From Porites lobata (taxonomy: Eukaryota; Cnidaria; Anthozoa; Scleractinia; Poritidae): a stretch of DNA of 64,000 nt. The first letter of the stretch is position 1, and each line of letters starts with the position of its first letter. The translations under genes were made by a program, and so were the position numbers. The stretch is taken from the NCBI GenBank assembly GCA_942486035.1, contig CALNXK010000029.1:2876001-2940000 (forward strand), in the 5' to 3' direction. The notes under the pieces are model-generated. The model made no database searches and was not told the DNA's origin. It worked only from the letters and a program-made list of their open reading frames with translations. This document shows positions 33,546 through 46,124 of this stretch, one piece after another.

Positions 33546-33678
33546 TTGTTACTGGGTGTTCCTGAACTCGTTAATTCTTAATCTACTAGGATGATGACAG
33601 TGATGATGACTCTCTTGGATTAAAAACAATGCTCTTGCTGTTTATCGAGGAAGGTAATGCAGAGATGTTGTAACGTGG

Positions 33679-34428
33679 GTGACCCCACACAAACATAAAG
33701 CTAAGCTGAGAAAACTAACTGGTTTATGTGATGATGATGACATCGAAATGGCAACAGCAAGAGTAATTAAAGCAAGAAAGCCGAAACCAAACTATTTCGT
33801 AGCCATTCGTGTCTCAGACCTTTGCATACACTCTCGTGTACAAACTGTTCAGGATACAGTTGTTTCTCATGACAAAAGACTAGAGCCTGCTCTTGTTCCC
33901 TTGGAGACTTTGCACTTAACACTCTTAGTTATACATTTGGAGAATGAGGAGCAAATTGAAAAGGCAAAAAAAATCTTGCAGCAATGTAGAACTGAGATTC
34001 TGAAACACGTTTTGCCAAGTGGTGCATTTACACTTAAATTTAAAGGCCTTGATTACTTCACTGATGGATGGCAGCCTCAAGCGGTTCTTTTTGTGAAACC
34101 TGTCGGGAAAGAAGGAATTAAGATACTGAATGATGTGGCTGATGTTGTAAGGGATACTTTTACAAGGCAGGGTATCCCTTCAACAGATACCAGAGAGTTC
34201 CACCCTCATGTAACAGTCATAAATTTGAACAAAGCTCCAAATTTGAAAAATGAAGGAATCAGAAAAATTCCAGAGGAAAGTTTTGCAACCTGTAGAGACT
34301 TGGATTTTGGAGAAGAGCAGGTGAGTAGCTTGCACCTTTGTTCAATGGGCCCGGAGATGGCTCAAGATGGCTTTTACAATTGTGTGGCCAAGATTGACTT
34401 TGAGGCAGATGATGAAATTAATAATTAA
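33679..34428 (+). CDS. AKAP7: AKAP7-like 2H phosphoesterase-domain protein
   Basis: One open frame of about 249 codons ends in TAA at 34428. It matches the central domain of A-kinase anchor protein 7 (gamma form). It has PNYFVAIRV near residue 38, the first 2H motif HLT at 79-81, the second HVT at 177-179, a basic KAPNLKNEGIRKI segment, and LHLCSMG near the end. In the family this domain binds nucleotide and is tied to PKA scaffolding or 2',5'-oligoadenylate cleavage. The frame opens after a stop at 33655, and no ATG occurs before codon 24 (33748, good GAAATGG context, 226 residues). Either that is the start, or an upstream exon is missing. I see no C-terminal PKA-RII helix. An AATAAA lies near 34584. 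Confidence 0.8.
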   Translation: MTPHKHKAKLRKLTGLCDDDDIEMATARVIKARKPKPNYFVAIRVSDLCIHSRVQTVQDTVVSHDKRLEPALVPLETLHLTLLVIHLENEEQIEKAKKILQQCRTEILKHVLPSGAFTLKFKGLDYFTDGWQPQAVLFVKPVGKEGIKILNDVADVVRDTFTRQGIPSTDTREFHPHVTVINLNKAPNLKNEGIRKIPEESFATCRDLDFGEEQVSSLHLCSMGPEMAQDGFYNCVAKIDFEADDEINN

Positions 34429-36326
34429 TCACCTCACTGCTGGAAAATATAACAAAAGGGAGTGATAACGTCATGCTGGTGGAAGGCCATCCAGACGACA
34501 ACTTTATTGACTTATCTTCGACATGAGGAACAATCAATATAACAACAAATGAAAAAAAGTAAGATAAAAGTTAAGTAACAGAATAAAATTAATATTAAAT
34601 TAAATTAATATTATATGATTGCTGCAGCTAGATAAGGTTCAGCCTAAATCATCATTCCCGGGTGGTTTTCAACTGAAGCTATCATATGCATTTCTTTTGT
34701 AAAATATTAGCTGATGACCAGCACTTTTTGCTACTCGTTTTATTCAGCACTATCCACTGTTATGATTGTATCTGCTACAGCAGCTCATAGCTAATAGAGT
34801 GGAATTAGTTATGAAGCCTGTCTGTTTTTTTTTTTTTGTGGACTTTTTTTTAAAGGTGCACAACGTAATGTTCAATAGCATTCCTTTAATTTTGGTCTTA
34901 TGACCAATATAAACGTCGCATTAATTTAATTATTCCCCGAGTCACGATTTGAAAACAAAACATAAAGGATTGTGCACGGTCAGGTGCCATGGAGCTTCCA
35001 ACATAAACTGCAGCACTGTTGTTTTTATCTTTGATGTTTGCTGCCTTTCATAACCAGTCTCCTTTGCTATGATCTGCTGTTGCTAATATAAAGAATGTTT
35101 AAAGTGTCAAATGAAGAGGTGGAAAGTGAGAATGGAGGTAACACAAAGGATAGTAGAGAGTTTAAGCTTCACGTATACGGTAAATGGCAGATTTAAGTTG
35201 AGAATTTCTCAAAATAGAAAATGAGCAGATAAAAAACAGCTCAAAACAATTTTTATGGATTAAAAATTGCCTGACAGTAGTAATTTAGGTGTAGAAATAA
35301 TGAACAGTAAACGATAAGTACCGGGCAAACTTGGTCACGTGGTACAAATTCGCGTTTGCCCTTTGAAGTAAACGTGATGTTTAACCTCAATAATCTAGGG
35401 ACCTTAAACACTGATCATGTCGTTATAGAGACAGATGGAGCCGACAAAATACTACTGGTGATGATCCATGAGTATTTAGAATGGTATAGAGAATTCCCGG
35501 ATTGTGTAAACTCGGCACATTTGTTAAACCCCTTCTGTTAACATAGCAAATGTAATGGTGTACTTTTGTAGATCAGTTTTATCATGTATTACGTTTTTAA
35601 TTTTTAAAAGTCTGACAGTCAACCTGTATACAATTATATTTAGTATTGGTATGTAGCACAAAGGAGAAGACTTCTAGAAAACATAACAGTACTGTATAAG
35701 CCAGTTTTGTCTATCAGACTATGTCGCCTTTATCAAATGATGAAAAGCGCGTAAATGAATGATATAAACTAGAAATTAAAGTGCAAAAATAGCTAAATAT
35801 CCGATAAATAATGAACTCATGCAAGCCAGAAGCAATGAAGGGCAATGGCACTGATTCGTTACCCCTCTCACATTAGTCAAACTCCCAGGTTGTCAATCAC
35901 TGCGTTTTCAAGTCAATCGAGTGGAGTGGTTGTAGGTCCACACCTATAAGCAGCACTTTAAATTTCTAATGCGTTCTTTTTTCTGGTTTGGAGGCATCTG
36001 CCAGCTGTTTTGTCTATGCATTTCCAAGGACAGTCTTTTTGGCAAGGAATTTTGTAGACAACATTAGTTCGAAGGTGGCTCAGTGGCCTAAATGTTGATT
36101 AAGGAAAGCTTTGTTGGAGAGTTGTGTGAAGTTTTGTGACGACTCGAACACTCACTGTTATGAAGTTAGTCTTGTAAGCCGAATACACGAAGTTCAGAAC
36201 TAACTAATTCTTATGGTGCATGAAGAAACTTTTTTAACCAGCGATCGTTGTACAATTCTGGCTACTCGTCCATTTGTGCGAGAAAAATCTTATGATCTTT
36301 TATTGTAACCGATATTTATACCACAT
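34429..36326. other. 3' flank of the AKAP7-like gene, no further gene seen
   Basis: AT-rich with short runs of T. The open frame 35356-35541 has no family resemblance. Confidence 0.4.
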
Positions 36327-36590
36327 TAGTAAAATCTAACTAGTGGGGGTCTATTATCAATGCTGCGTTCTGATTGGTTGAGCTGCTACTAGGCTATATG
36401 TTATAGTCCACCTCTTTTGGCGCTAAAAAAAGAATTAAAGTGTAGCTTTAAGTAGCCAAATGAAAATTTTTTTATTCTCCATTTTTTATACCAACTAGTT
36501 GGATTTTACTAAAAGAATTATTCCTCGAGCCCGAATGGCCTCTGAGTCAATAGCCTATTCGGCCTTTGGCCTCATGAGCTATTGACGCAG

Positions 36591-36616
<26 letters not shown>
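36327..36616. mobile_element. Composite foldback element
   Basis: TAGTAAAATCTAACTAGT at 36327 is inverted at 36494-36511. Directly after it, 36516-36616 is a strong hairpin with arms of about 40 bases (ATTATTCCTCGAGCCCGAAT and its inverse) around a short loop. Confidence 0.75.
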
Positions 36617-36624
<8 letters not shown>

Positions 36625-37449
36625 ACCAGTTTCAGACCTTTCTACCGGTTAACAAAATGGTGTTGATCAAAAAACTTTTTTTTTGCTTGTTTTGGCAGTG
36701 GTTTTACTGACATTTACAGCCAAATCGTCCCTTTTAGAGTAAAGACACTTACAATTAAATATGATAGCCTCATGGAAAATTAGAGGGGAAATGGATCTCA
36801 AATGTAATGGTGTACTTTCATTTTATCATGTATCACCTTTTTAAAAAAGTCGACCAACCTCTTCTAGAAAACATAACAGTACTTATAAGCGGCTCCCTTT
36901 AAAATGAAAAGTAAAAATCATCTCACTTTCTTAAGGGGTTCTCTTAGGCTTTCAAATCAAAAATCATGGGGGTTCTCAGACTTCAAATGACTTGACTTGA
37001 GACAGAGACGGGAATGATGGAATGGAGGCAAAAATCAAAATAATAATAAAACAAAAGCCTAGGGCTTTCAACCGAATCCCCCAAAAATCTGTGGACCAAA
37101 ATTTAACCTCCCTCCACCCTTTAAAAATAATTATATGCCGAATATCCGAGCCCGAGAATTCACAACAGCAAAAGGGAATACCTCTAGCGATCAGGCAGGA
37201 CGAAAAACATGATGGGGTGTGGATTTAGTGATACTTTAGAAGCAGGAATTTCTTCGTTTTTTATGTAAAAAGACTCCCATGATCTTCAGATAGTTGTGAA
37301 TAGCCAAAAAATATCAAATCCAACAATATCAGTCCAACCTCCATGTGCGACCGCATCTCGTACGCGACCACCTACCATAAGCGACAACCCATCCAAAACT
37401 GTCGACGTTGATCTAGATTGGATATCAGCTATATTTAATAGGGTCTCAT

Positions 37450-38640
37450 ATGACACGGACTTCGAATAGTTTAAAATTGATCTTAGTAAATAATAGTGTT
37501 CTCCATTTCATCAGCCTCGACATTACCAATACCCAAAAGAAGAGGACTAGAATATTCCAGATGCGGGAGCACGTACGCCTTACAGAGACGTACCATTGCA
37601 TCCTTCGAATTAAACTTGCGTACGTAGTCTCCGCTAGGCCGATGCCTTTGCGCCACGTATTTTAAGCTGTTCTTTTTATGTGCGCTTTGGAATTCAATTT
37701 ACTATCCAGAATCACCCCTAGGATCTTAAAGTGTATCCTGTGTCTCTACAGTCCCATTATTGACGATGAAATTCATATTCATATAGATGGCCCAATGGCA
37801 AGTGCTTGCGTTTTTGCTGCATCAGTCTTTAAATAATTAGATTCAAATCAGCTTGATACCTCGCTAAGATCAGAATTAATAACAAACTGCAAGACAATTG
37901 GGAAGGGATCAGAGGCATATTCCGTCGTATCATCGGCATATAGCCTCAAAGACGTATAAAATACAAAGTAATTGAGATCGTTCACAAATGAATTGAATAA
38001 CAAAGGGCCACGCAAGGGCCCCTGTGGTACACCGGCATTTATAGCTCTTCACTGAGAATAAACACCACTAACTTGAACTCTTTGTCTTCTTCCTAAAAGA
38101 TAAGCAGCCATAAGACCCAAAGCATCATCTTTAAAACCGTACGCTTTCAATTTGACTAACAAAAGTGGACGGCAGATGGAATCGAATGCCTTGCTTAAAT
38201 CAACAGCCACTACTGCAGCAGCCTCTCTTCGGTCAAGAGATACTCTCCAATCCTGAGTCATTTTAAAAAACGCTGTGCAACACGAATGACCCTTCTGATA
38301 GCCAGATAGATTTGGTGAGAGCCTCCAGTAAAAGGCCTTGCACATTTGATCAAACATCACCTTCTCATACAATTTCTATAAGGCAGTCAAAACAGATACT
38401 GGTCGATAGCAAGTCTTCTCAGTCGAAATTTCTTTATTAAATACCGGAACTATATTACTACTTTTCCATATTGTTGGCCATAGAAATGAAATAATTGATC
38501 AAAAAGGTAAGCGATTCTGAAATTACAGCCTGTGACGATAAACGTAACAACCTCTCAGAGATGTTGTCACAAACGACACCCTTGCGAGGATTTAGATTAT
38601 CCAAGGCTTCTCTTTTGTAACTGACTCTTAGGGGACAAAA
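37450..38640 (-). pseudogene. Non-LTR retrotransposon RT fragment
   Basis: On the minus strand the frame 38372-38049 carries LSGYQKGHSCCTAF and AVDLSKAFDSI (RT block with the first catalytic aspartate). After a frameshift the sequence continues with GPLRGPLLFN-like and Y-A-D-D-T-like blocks near 37990 and 37940. More RT-like sequence precedes it to about 38640. The order fits CR1/Jockey-type elements. Stops and shifts show it is dead. Confidence 0.75.
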
Positions 38641-38642
38641 TC

Positions 38643-38821
38643 ACTACCCAGATCTGGGTAGTGCTTCTGATCGCAGGCAAATTTTGCTAACCTCGTCCCC
38701 AGGGAGCTTTTCCCTGGCTTTTCCCATCCGCCCCACCTCCAAAGCCAGCGAAAAGCGCCCTGGGGACAAGGTTGAAATTTTGCTTCATCCAATCAGAAGC
38801 ACTACCCATATCTGGGTAGTG
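38643..38821. mobile_element. One TIR element nested inside another
   Basis: The outer element has CACTACCCAGATCTGGGTAG at 38643 and CACTACCCATATCTGGGTAG near 38801. Between them, 38692-38773 has its own TIRs (CCTCGTCCCCAGGGAGCTTT and the inverted GCGCCCTGGGGACAAGG). Broken copies of the outer motif occur at about 11890 and the inner one at 14762. Confidence 0.65.
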
Positions 38822-39235
38822 ACGTGTCATCAGTATGGAATTTCTGCAGTCGTTCCTCAGATGTCATTTCGCGGAGAGAGTTACTGCGTTGGTCTCTATC
38901 TTGCCAACCACACTGCAAACAATTTTGTGAAAAAACACAGAGAGAAACTGTTTTCAGTCTACACTCACTAAATTGTAGCCCCGGGGGAGATAGGGAAGGG
39001 AAATTAAGTTGAAGGTCGGGCCGCCGAGGCCTTTAACCGCAGACCCTGTGGCCTAGATTGGACCAAGACGTATAAACTTAACAATGGAGTTAGGCTCTCC
39101 TTTGACGTCAGTTCGTTATTTTTAACCTTCCTCTTGATGAGACAATACAAATTTGTCTTGACAAGCGATACGCGTTTCGTGATGTGCCAACACTGCCCCG
39201 CCCAGTCTTAAAAGTTTTGCTTGACTATGCCACAA

Positions 39236-39700
39236 TAAAGAGCCATTTAATATTTGATAGCTAATACTAACTACGATCAGATTGATGGTGTGGCAATGGG
39301 CTCCCCTTTAGGCCTCGTTTTAGCCAATATCTTTCTGTCCCATTTAGAGGAGAAATGGGTACTTAGCAACAACACTCGCCCTTCTGTTTGGTTCCGTTAT
39401 GTCGACAATACTTTCACCTTGTTCGATAACAACAACGCAGTTAATCAGTTTCTGCACTATCTCAATAGTTGTCATGCAAATATCAAATTCACTGTTGAAT
39501 GTGAGGAGAACAACATGATCTCTTTCCTAGACAGGCACCAAACTTTTTAATGTATAAATCCAAGAGGTTATTACAAAAATATACGTCAATAGATTATAAA
39601 TTTCGTCTCGTCTGTTCATCCCATAGGGTTCAAGTGTAATGAACAGACGAGATGAAATTTAATCTATTGACATATATTTTTATAACAACCTCTTCATACA
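39236..39700 (+). pseudogene. Penelope-like element RT fragment and foldback tail
   Basis: The frame 39254-39550 contains YDQIDGVAMGSPLGLVLANI, typical of Penelope-like RTs, and RYVDNTF in place of the usual R-Y-V-D-D. It ends at a stop soon after SFLD. From 39575 to 39698 the sequence folds back on itself: GTCTCGTCTGTTCAT and the inverted ATGAACAGACGAGA, flanked by TATTGAC-containing arms. A possible further fragment ending SGPCKNC lies near 40430-40460. Confidence 0.75.
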
Positions 39701-39899
39701 AGTTTTCGTCTGTTGTATTTCTCCACCAACCTACCTACCAACTTCCGGAGTACAAAAATCTGGAGATGCCTAGGAATCTTTGTATTGTAAGAATGTCAGT
39801 TCGGACAATGTCCGAATACTCTCCGAAAATCACACGAAGGCCTTCCGAATGTTCCCGACGTCGATAATAGCGTGCGAAAACCGCGCCAACTTTCTACCA

Positions 39900-40854
39900 T
39901 GCATTGTGCAATTTGATTGGTTGATTTCTGATCAATTACGATACTCGTTAAATATGTATCAATTTGATTGCTCTGTTTTACGTTTTCTGATCAAGATCAG
40001 CTCAAATAAGAGCACTAAATCCACTTCTTGTTTTATTTTCCTTTTTGACATCTCCAAAATAACGAAATAATGAAAAAATTTTGGAAAAGGCCACGGTAGG
40101 TGTTTCCCAGGGGCTGTAGATTTGATGCTCTCACCGGGAGACCGGGTTTGATGAGGTTTGGAGACTCCCGGGAAAACCGGGAAAGTTGGCAGGTTTGCAC
40201 CAATCACATTTTGTTTTCATATTTATTTTATTCTTTTAAAATACTAAAACCGTTTAGTCAATTCTCAGTTAGCTTTTCTAGCCCCTGATGAAGACTAGTT
40301 TTGACTAGTCGAAATAATGCGCAAATAAGTGTGTAACCCTTAACTGTCCGATCAGTCTTGCCTTCAATCTTTATTTTGCTGATCCTGTTCTACAACAAGA
40401 TCCGGCTTTTCCTCGCTGCTGTTTGTCCAAGTGGTCCTCAGGTCCTTGCAAGAATTGTACATTATTTTAGGCTACCGCGATTTGCCGCTGCCACCAAATG
40501 TGTAGACTTACTGTTTCTCTTGTTTTAAGATGGCTGCCAACAAAACGCAGAAATTACAAAACCTAAATCGTAAAATTGTTCGTAATGTTTACTGCTGCAG
40601 CTTTGAAGGGATATGTGAAACGCACGGAAACGCTTGCTACGCAACTGCGCCGGCTATGAAACCGGAAGTAGATTGTACTAGTGCCCAGATTTTTGTTGGT
40701 TCTAGCAAATAACGCCTGACTGAACTTGTTTCACAAATCGCTTTCGTAACTATAGCGATTGAATATTAGAATCGGCGAAGGACAAGATTGTCAAAGAATT
40801 TTCCCGGAGAGACGCTGTTCCAAATATATATTTCCTCCCATTTGAACAACAAAA
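39900..40854. other. 5' flank of LRRC73
   Basis: Contains an ATTGG near 39916, a CCGGGAGACCGGG-type hairpin repeat around 40130-40180, and a possible Penelope fragment near 40340-40460. I see no TATA box at a useful distance from the ATG. The open frame 40530-40712 is not recognised. Confidence 0.35.
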
Positions 40855-43800
40855 ATGCTTTTAGGAACGCTTCAAATCTGCAACGAAGAGCTTAGGGCGG
40901 AAGAGATCAAGGAAATTTGCGATTCTCTCAACGACAACAGCATTCGAAGCCTCTCTCTTCGAGGTTGCAAAGTTCATGATGACGATTTTAAGAAACTGAT
41001 GGAGAGTTTGAAGGAATGTGAATCGTTAGCTCAACTCAATTTAAACCTCGGTGTATGCAATGGAAGGCATAGGATAAAGTGGCTCTCTGAAGCTTTGGCT
41101 GTCAATAAATGCCTCAGTTCATTGTTGTAAGTATTTATAAAAAGATATGACACTTAGCTCTTGACCTGTATATATAGCATTTGTCTTCTTTTAATTACCA
41201 AATGTTCATGTTTGTACAGTGAAACCTGTATTAAGCGGACGCCCTCAGGGAATGCTGTAGTGTCCCCTTAATGCAGGGTGTCCGCCTAATACAGGTTTCA
41301 ATAGATAACGTCATATGAGGTGTCAAATGCCATTCAAATGAACAGTAGAAACGTTTAGAATACTCCTATGATGAGACTATGATGATATATGTTGGCAATA
41401 ATTTCTTTATCAAAGTGGACTAATTGATCACAGTACCATAAACATAGATTGCAGCTCAAATTTGAAGAAATCAGATGAGTGAAACAAGCTCTGTACAAAT
41501 AAAATGAAATAGAAAACAATACTGTACTGTGAAACTAATCAAATAAGTTTGTCAAGTCACGTTTTTTAATGTAAAATCGAAAAATTTGTGTGTGGCAATT
41601 CGAGGCAATCTTTCGAATTTCTGGTGTCTGGCATGTTGGGTGGTGGAATTTAATAATTATTATTACAAGTGTCCGTTTAATACAGGTTGGCAACAAAATA
41701 GAAATGACCATTTTAGGTACTTTTTAGGTGTCCGCATCTGCTTAATAGAGGTGTCCGCTTAAAAAATGTTTCATTTTAAGTAAATAAGGGAAATAAATTT
41801 GGGGGCCTTGGCTACCGTCCACTTAATAGAGGGTGTCCGCTTAATACAGGTTTCACTGTAGTTGGTAAAATGCCGTTAACAACTAGGACAATTAGGTAAA
41901 ATTGGGCTTTGGCCTTTTGTGGGTACCCAGCTCTCGCTTATACAGCTATTTCAAGAACGGTCGTCGGAAAAAGTGCATGAGACAAAGGCAAAGGCATTGT
42001 GGGTAGTTTTAAGTTGACTATTCCTCACAGAAATTTAAAAGAATGGCACAAGAGGTCATGGGCGTATCTTTATGAGTGCTAAAGGAAAGTAAGAAAAGTA
42101 GGTTCGACAGTTACAATGTCAGGAACAGTGTATTGATCATAATCCCATATTACCTTTCGGGATTGTCGCATGCACTTTTTTCCGACAACCTTTCCCGAAA
42201 TAGCTGTAGATGTTATAGTTAATTTATTTTATTTCAGGTAATTTTTGTTTTGCTTTTGTTTTTGGGTATGTTTGTATAATATGCTAATGAACTTGAGTCA
42301 AAGGAAAAGTATAAATTACTTGAGATAAAAAATTTACTACAACATATTTATTAGGCTGCGTCATTCACACATGTACAGTACCAGATGAACTTTCGACTGT
42401 TTGAAAATTGGAGTGTTTAAATTTTCTGTTCGCGTGGAACCACCCTAACCATGCAAAACTTTAGATGCCTAGCTGTTCAAATATTTTAGTGCAAAGATGA
42501 GGTCAAATCCAAATTTTTGAACAGCAAAGGCACAGGGTGCTTAGTTACTCAGTGGGTAGAGGGCATTTTGGATTTGCCAACGTAGTGCTTTAGGCATGGG
42601 CAGATTGTAAAACTACTGACAAATCTGCTTCGTCAGTTATGTCTTCCTCAATAACTGAGGAAAAGTACCAAATACTATTATTGTTACTTTCATAGAGATA
42701 AAGGGGTGCAAGAGCCAAAGGTCCAAACAGCCAGAGCTTATCCCTGTTTCATTAGCATGAAGCACCTAGGAGTATTACTACTCCCCCTGGACGGGATGCT
42801 AGTCCATCGCAGGGTTACCCCCCAGCAGTATGTCACCCGTACCCATTTATACACCTGGGTGAAGAGAGACAAAGTGGAGTAAAGTTCCCTGTCTAAGGAA
42901 ACAACGTGACGGGCGAGGCTTGAACCCTGGACCTCCAGATCTGGAGTTCCATGGTGTTAACCACTCAGCCACACATGCCTCCTTCATGCTAAGTGCAAAT
43001 TAAGTGTGTATCTTAAGACCAAAAGAGTTGTTCCAGTTGTCGGGTATAATAAACATAATTAAGAAACAAGCACCCATATGACTTCTAGTGAGCTGCTAGA
43101 TTCTCCTTCCAAATTGCCTTTTAATTGCTCATGAAACAATTATGGGGAATTTGATAGTGCATCCAAAGTCATGATAAGGCCTTATTCCTTGCACCCCTCC
43201 AAACTATAATGAGCTCCAGTCAGTGGTCTTCAGTGTATGCTTAACGAAAGCTGATCTTGAATATTTCAAAAAAATTTTGTTGTAGCTTACATGGTACATC
43301 TCTTGGTGATGAAGGTCTGGAATGCCTTATGCCTGCACTACAAGCCCATCCTAAACTCCAATCATTGGACTTTGGTGATTGTCAGTTAGGAGATGAGGGC
43401 ATAAGACAAATATGCACACTCCTTCCTCCAAGTGAAGGAAGACAAGGTTTACTGGACCTCACACTGTCAGCTAACCCAAGTATTTCACCCCAGGGCTGGA
43501 CGCAGCTTGCTATTGCCATAGCTGCCAATTCACAGCTGTGCTTCCTTTACCTTGACTACAACAACATTGGCGATAATGAAGCTCGTGTGCTTTCAGTTGC
43601 ACTGGCAGCCAGTTCAACATTAGAAAGAGTCGACTTGGAGGGTTGCAACATCGGTGAAAAAGGTGGAGAAATGTTTTTCACCGTCCTTGCTAATTATCCA
43701 ACAAGAATGGTGGAACTTGTTTTGACAGAAACTGGCGTAAGTGCTGACTTAATTGGTCAAATTAATGACTGTTTAAACCAAAAAATGCAAGACTCTGAGG

Positions 43801-43859
43801 AACAAGAGAGTTTGGACAAATCTGCTGAAGGGGAAGAAAAGAGCAAGGATGCAGCATAA
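40855..43859 (+). CDS. LRRC73: Leucine-rich repeat-containing protein 73
   Basis: Two exons, 40855-41126 and 43286-43859, join in phase 2 to 281 residues. The match to vertebrate LRRC73 is clear throughout: LSLRGCKVHDDDF, SLAQLNLNLGV, SSLFLHGTSLGDEGL across the splice, SLDFGDCQLGDEGI, LTLSANPSISPQGW, LDYNNIGDNEA. It is an RI-type LRR protein with about six or seven repeats, probably a soluble scaffold; the molecular role of the family is poorly known. The C-terminal tail (residues 255-281) is acidic and lysine-rich, and shorter and different from the vertebrate tail (human protein 316 residues). The 2.16 kb intron holds a TA-type MITE and a SINE. Confidence 0.93.
41217..41858. mobile_element. 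TA-flanked MITE in the LRRC73 intron
   Basis: The two ends are perfect inverted repeats of 24 bases (CAGTGAAACCTGTATTAAGC and four more), each bordered by TA. Copies of GTGTCCGC and TTAATACAGG recur inside. About 642 bases, with no transposase. Confidence 0.88.
42745..42985 (-). mobile_element. tRNA-derived SINE
   Basis: On the minus strand, TGGCTGAGTGG (42971-42961) fits the pol III box A and GGGTTCAAGCC (42927-42917) fits box B, with tRNA-like spacing. A body with ACTAGCATCCCGTCC follows. It lies in the LRRC73 intron, antisense to the gene. Confidence 0.8.
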
Positions 43860-46124
43860 ACTTTTCCAAGATCCTCCCCAACATTAAATGTTTCGTAAAG
43901 TCGGTCACTCCCAGTCAAAACAGCATAAAAAACTATTTAAAGGTTTATTATACATATTTGTAGTATTTTGTAATAATGCTTCAAGCATCTACTGGGCCAT
44001 AAACATCATCTCAGAAACGATGAACTGACATACAAATTCTACATATTACAGAACCTGACTGGGCCATTATTGATAGTTGTTGGATTAAAGACTACAAGGG
44101 GTCTTACAATCACAAGTTCTTTGTGACTTAGGTCTTTATCGGCCAGTTTACAATCATATGCAGGGCTCCAAAAAAGTTTCGTCCCGTAGGAAAGGACAAA
44201 TAGATTTTGTTGCAGGGCCAGTAACTTTTAAAGCTCACTTGTGCAATGGGCAAGGGTCCAGCATTTTATCCTCTAACAAAATCATGTACTATGATGAGCA
44301 AGAAGTGGCTACGGGCAAGCAAAATGTGATTACTGCTTAGCTAAAGGACAAGCTGGAATTCACCTTTTTTGAGCCCTGATATTAAAATAATTTGAAACTG
44401 TTTGCATGAGCCACAAAGTATGAATTATGCAATAAGAGTGCTACAATTTGAAGTTTGGTTATCATGACACCACTGGAAATACTTGCTAAAAATCCTTCTG
44501 ACAAATGTAAATCTAACACCTAGAGACAGGACACCCAAGAAAGCACAGGACACCCAAAGGTTAGTGTGTTGTTTGCCTGGGGGGTTGAAGCAAAAAGCAC
44601 ATTCATTTGATGTCCATCTAATAGGCCTTAATAGGCCACATGATATACTTTCTGCAAAGATGAAAACCATTCTTTTTTGAAAAAAATGATTTTAGCGGGA
44701 ACTGAAGAAGCATATAAATTTAGGTAACCTGTAAATTTTCAGCCATTTATCTCAAAAGTAGCGATTGTAGCAGCCGCTGAAAATTTAGAAGAAACTTGAC
44801 TCTTGCCAACTTTCCTGTACTTCATGCCTGCTGCTACACCCTCACTTTGCTTGTGCACTCAACAAATTGTCAAAAAATAGAGGATGGCTACTTAATGGCA
44901 GCTTGACAGAGGTTCGTTATTGATTACTATGAATAAATGCTATGATCTCCTTTTTACAGCTATTTTACATATATGAATATATGAATTTTGTTTCTTGCTT
45001 TTTATGATGATTTTGTACTATTTTGATATTAATATTTTTCTTGAAGGATGTATTACTTAACAGGTTTATCATTCACTTTTGTGAGAGGAAATAAAGATAC
45101 TGGTTGCAACACAACAGGAAATTAACACAGTGGTTAAGAAAAAATAGTTTAATATTTCCTACATTGTCTTGGGATGTGAGGTTTAATCTACAGAGAACAA
45201 ATGGTAATCATTTTGATTTAGTGCTTCACTTTGGAGACAACTAAACAATGTCAGGCCTGTTCTCTGCAAAAGAGCCTCAAAAGTCTAATGTCAATCAGGT
45301 CGTTGCTTGTAAAAACTTAGCTTTTAATACCAGGAGTCTAATTTTCTGGTTGCAAAAACAAATCATACAGGAATTTTCTCGAAGTTTTTATTAAGATGAA
45401 CATCTTCACATTCTTTGATCACTCTTCAGACAACTGCACATGTACTGGCCATAAACTTGAACAGTGATCACTGTTTGCAGTTCACAAAACACTGTCTAGA
45501 TAAAGGATCAAAAAATGCACCTAATTCTTGGCTGGTAACACACTGGTATTATAGAGCTTAAGCAACAACAATGGCGACGGCAACAAGAACGGCAAAAAAG
45601 CAGGTGCATCATGCTTTTTTGTACAGTGCTTTGTCATCATTGTACAACGTGAAACTTCCTAACTTCACGTTGGAGGACACGAACAAAAGGCAATGATTTT
45701 GTTTTTCATTTCCTAAACTTAGATACAGTCCTTTAGAATTCAACTCCTGAACAAATCGTCATTATTTGACCAAATTAAAAGGGTTGGAATATTAAAAGAG
45801 CAATAAAGTTTGAAACAGCACAAATTCACTTTTTAGGTAATGTTGTCCATACCGTTGCTATCCTCATGGCTTAAGCTCGTTATTAAGTACCTGAGGAAGG
45901 TACAGATTATGGACCAATAAAAAGAAGAGGTCCAATAATAATAATATTAGCACCAATAATGGAAGGAGCAGAGTGTTGCACATCACACTCCAATAATGTT
46001 AATATTCTTCAAATGTTTTAATAAATCTGAGTTTGATTACCCACTTTAATATGAAACAGCAGCTATCCAAATGATATTTTTAAGTTTATATTGCAAATTG
46101 ATTGAATCTGCATCTCATTTGCAT
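43860..46124. other. Between convergent LRRC73 and WARS1, no gene recognised
   Basis: Holds the 3' UTRs of both genes. Candidate poly(A) signals for LRRC73 are AATAAA near 44933 and 45090. The open frames 44158-44340 and 44425-44680 have no recognisable family. Confidence 0.4.

Noticed and set aside
35356..35541. 61-codon open frame downstream of the AKAP7-like gene
   Set aside because: Short, no family resemblance and no splice support.
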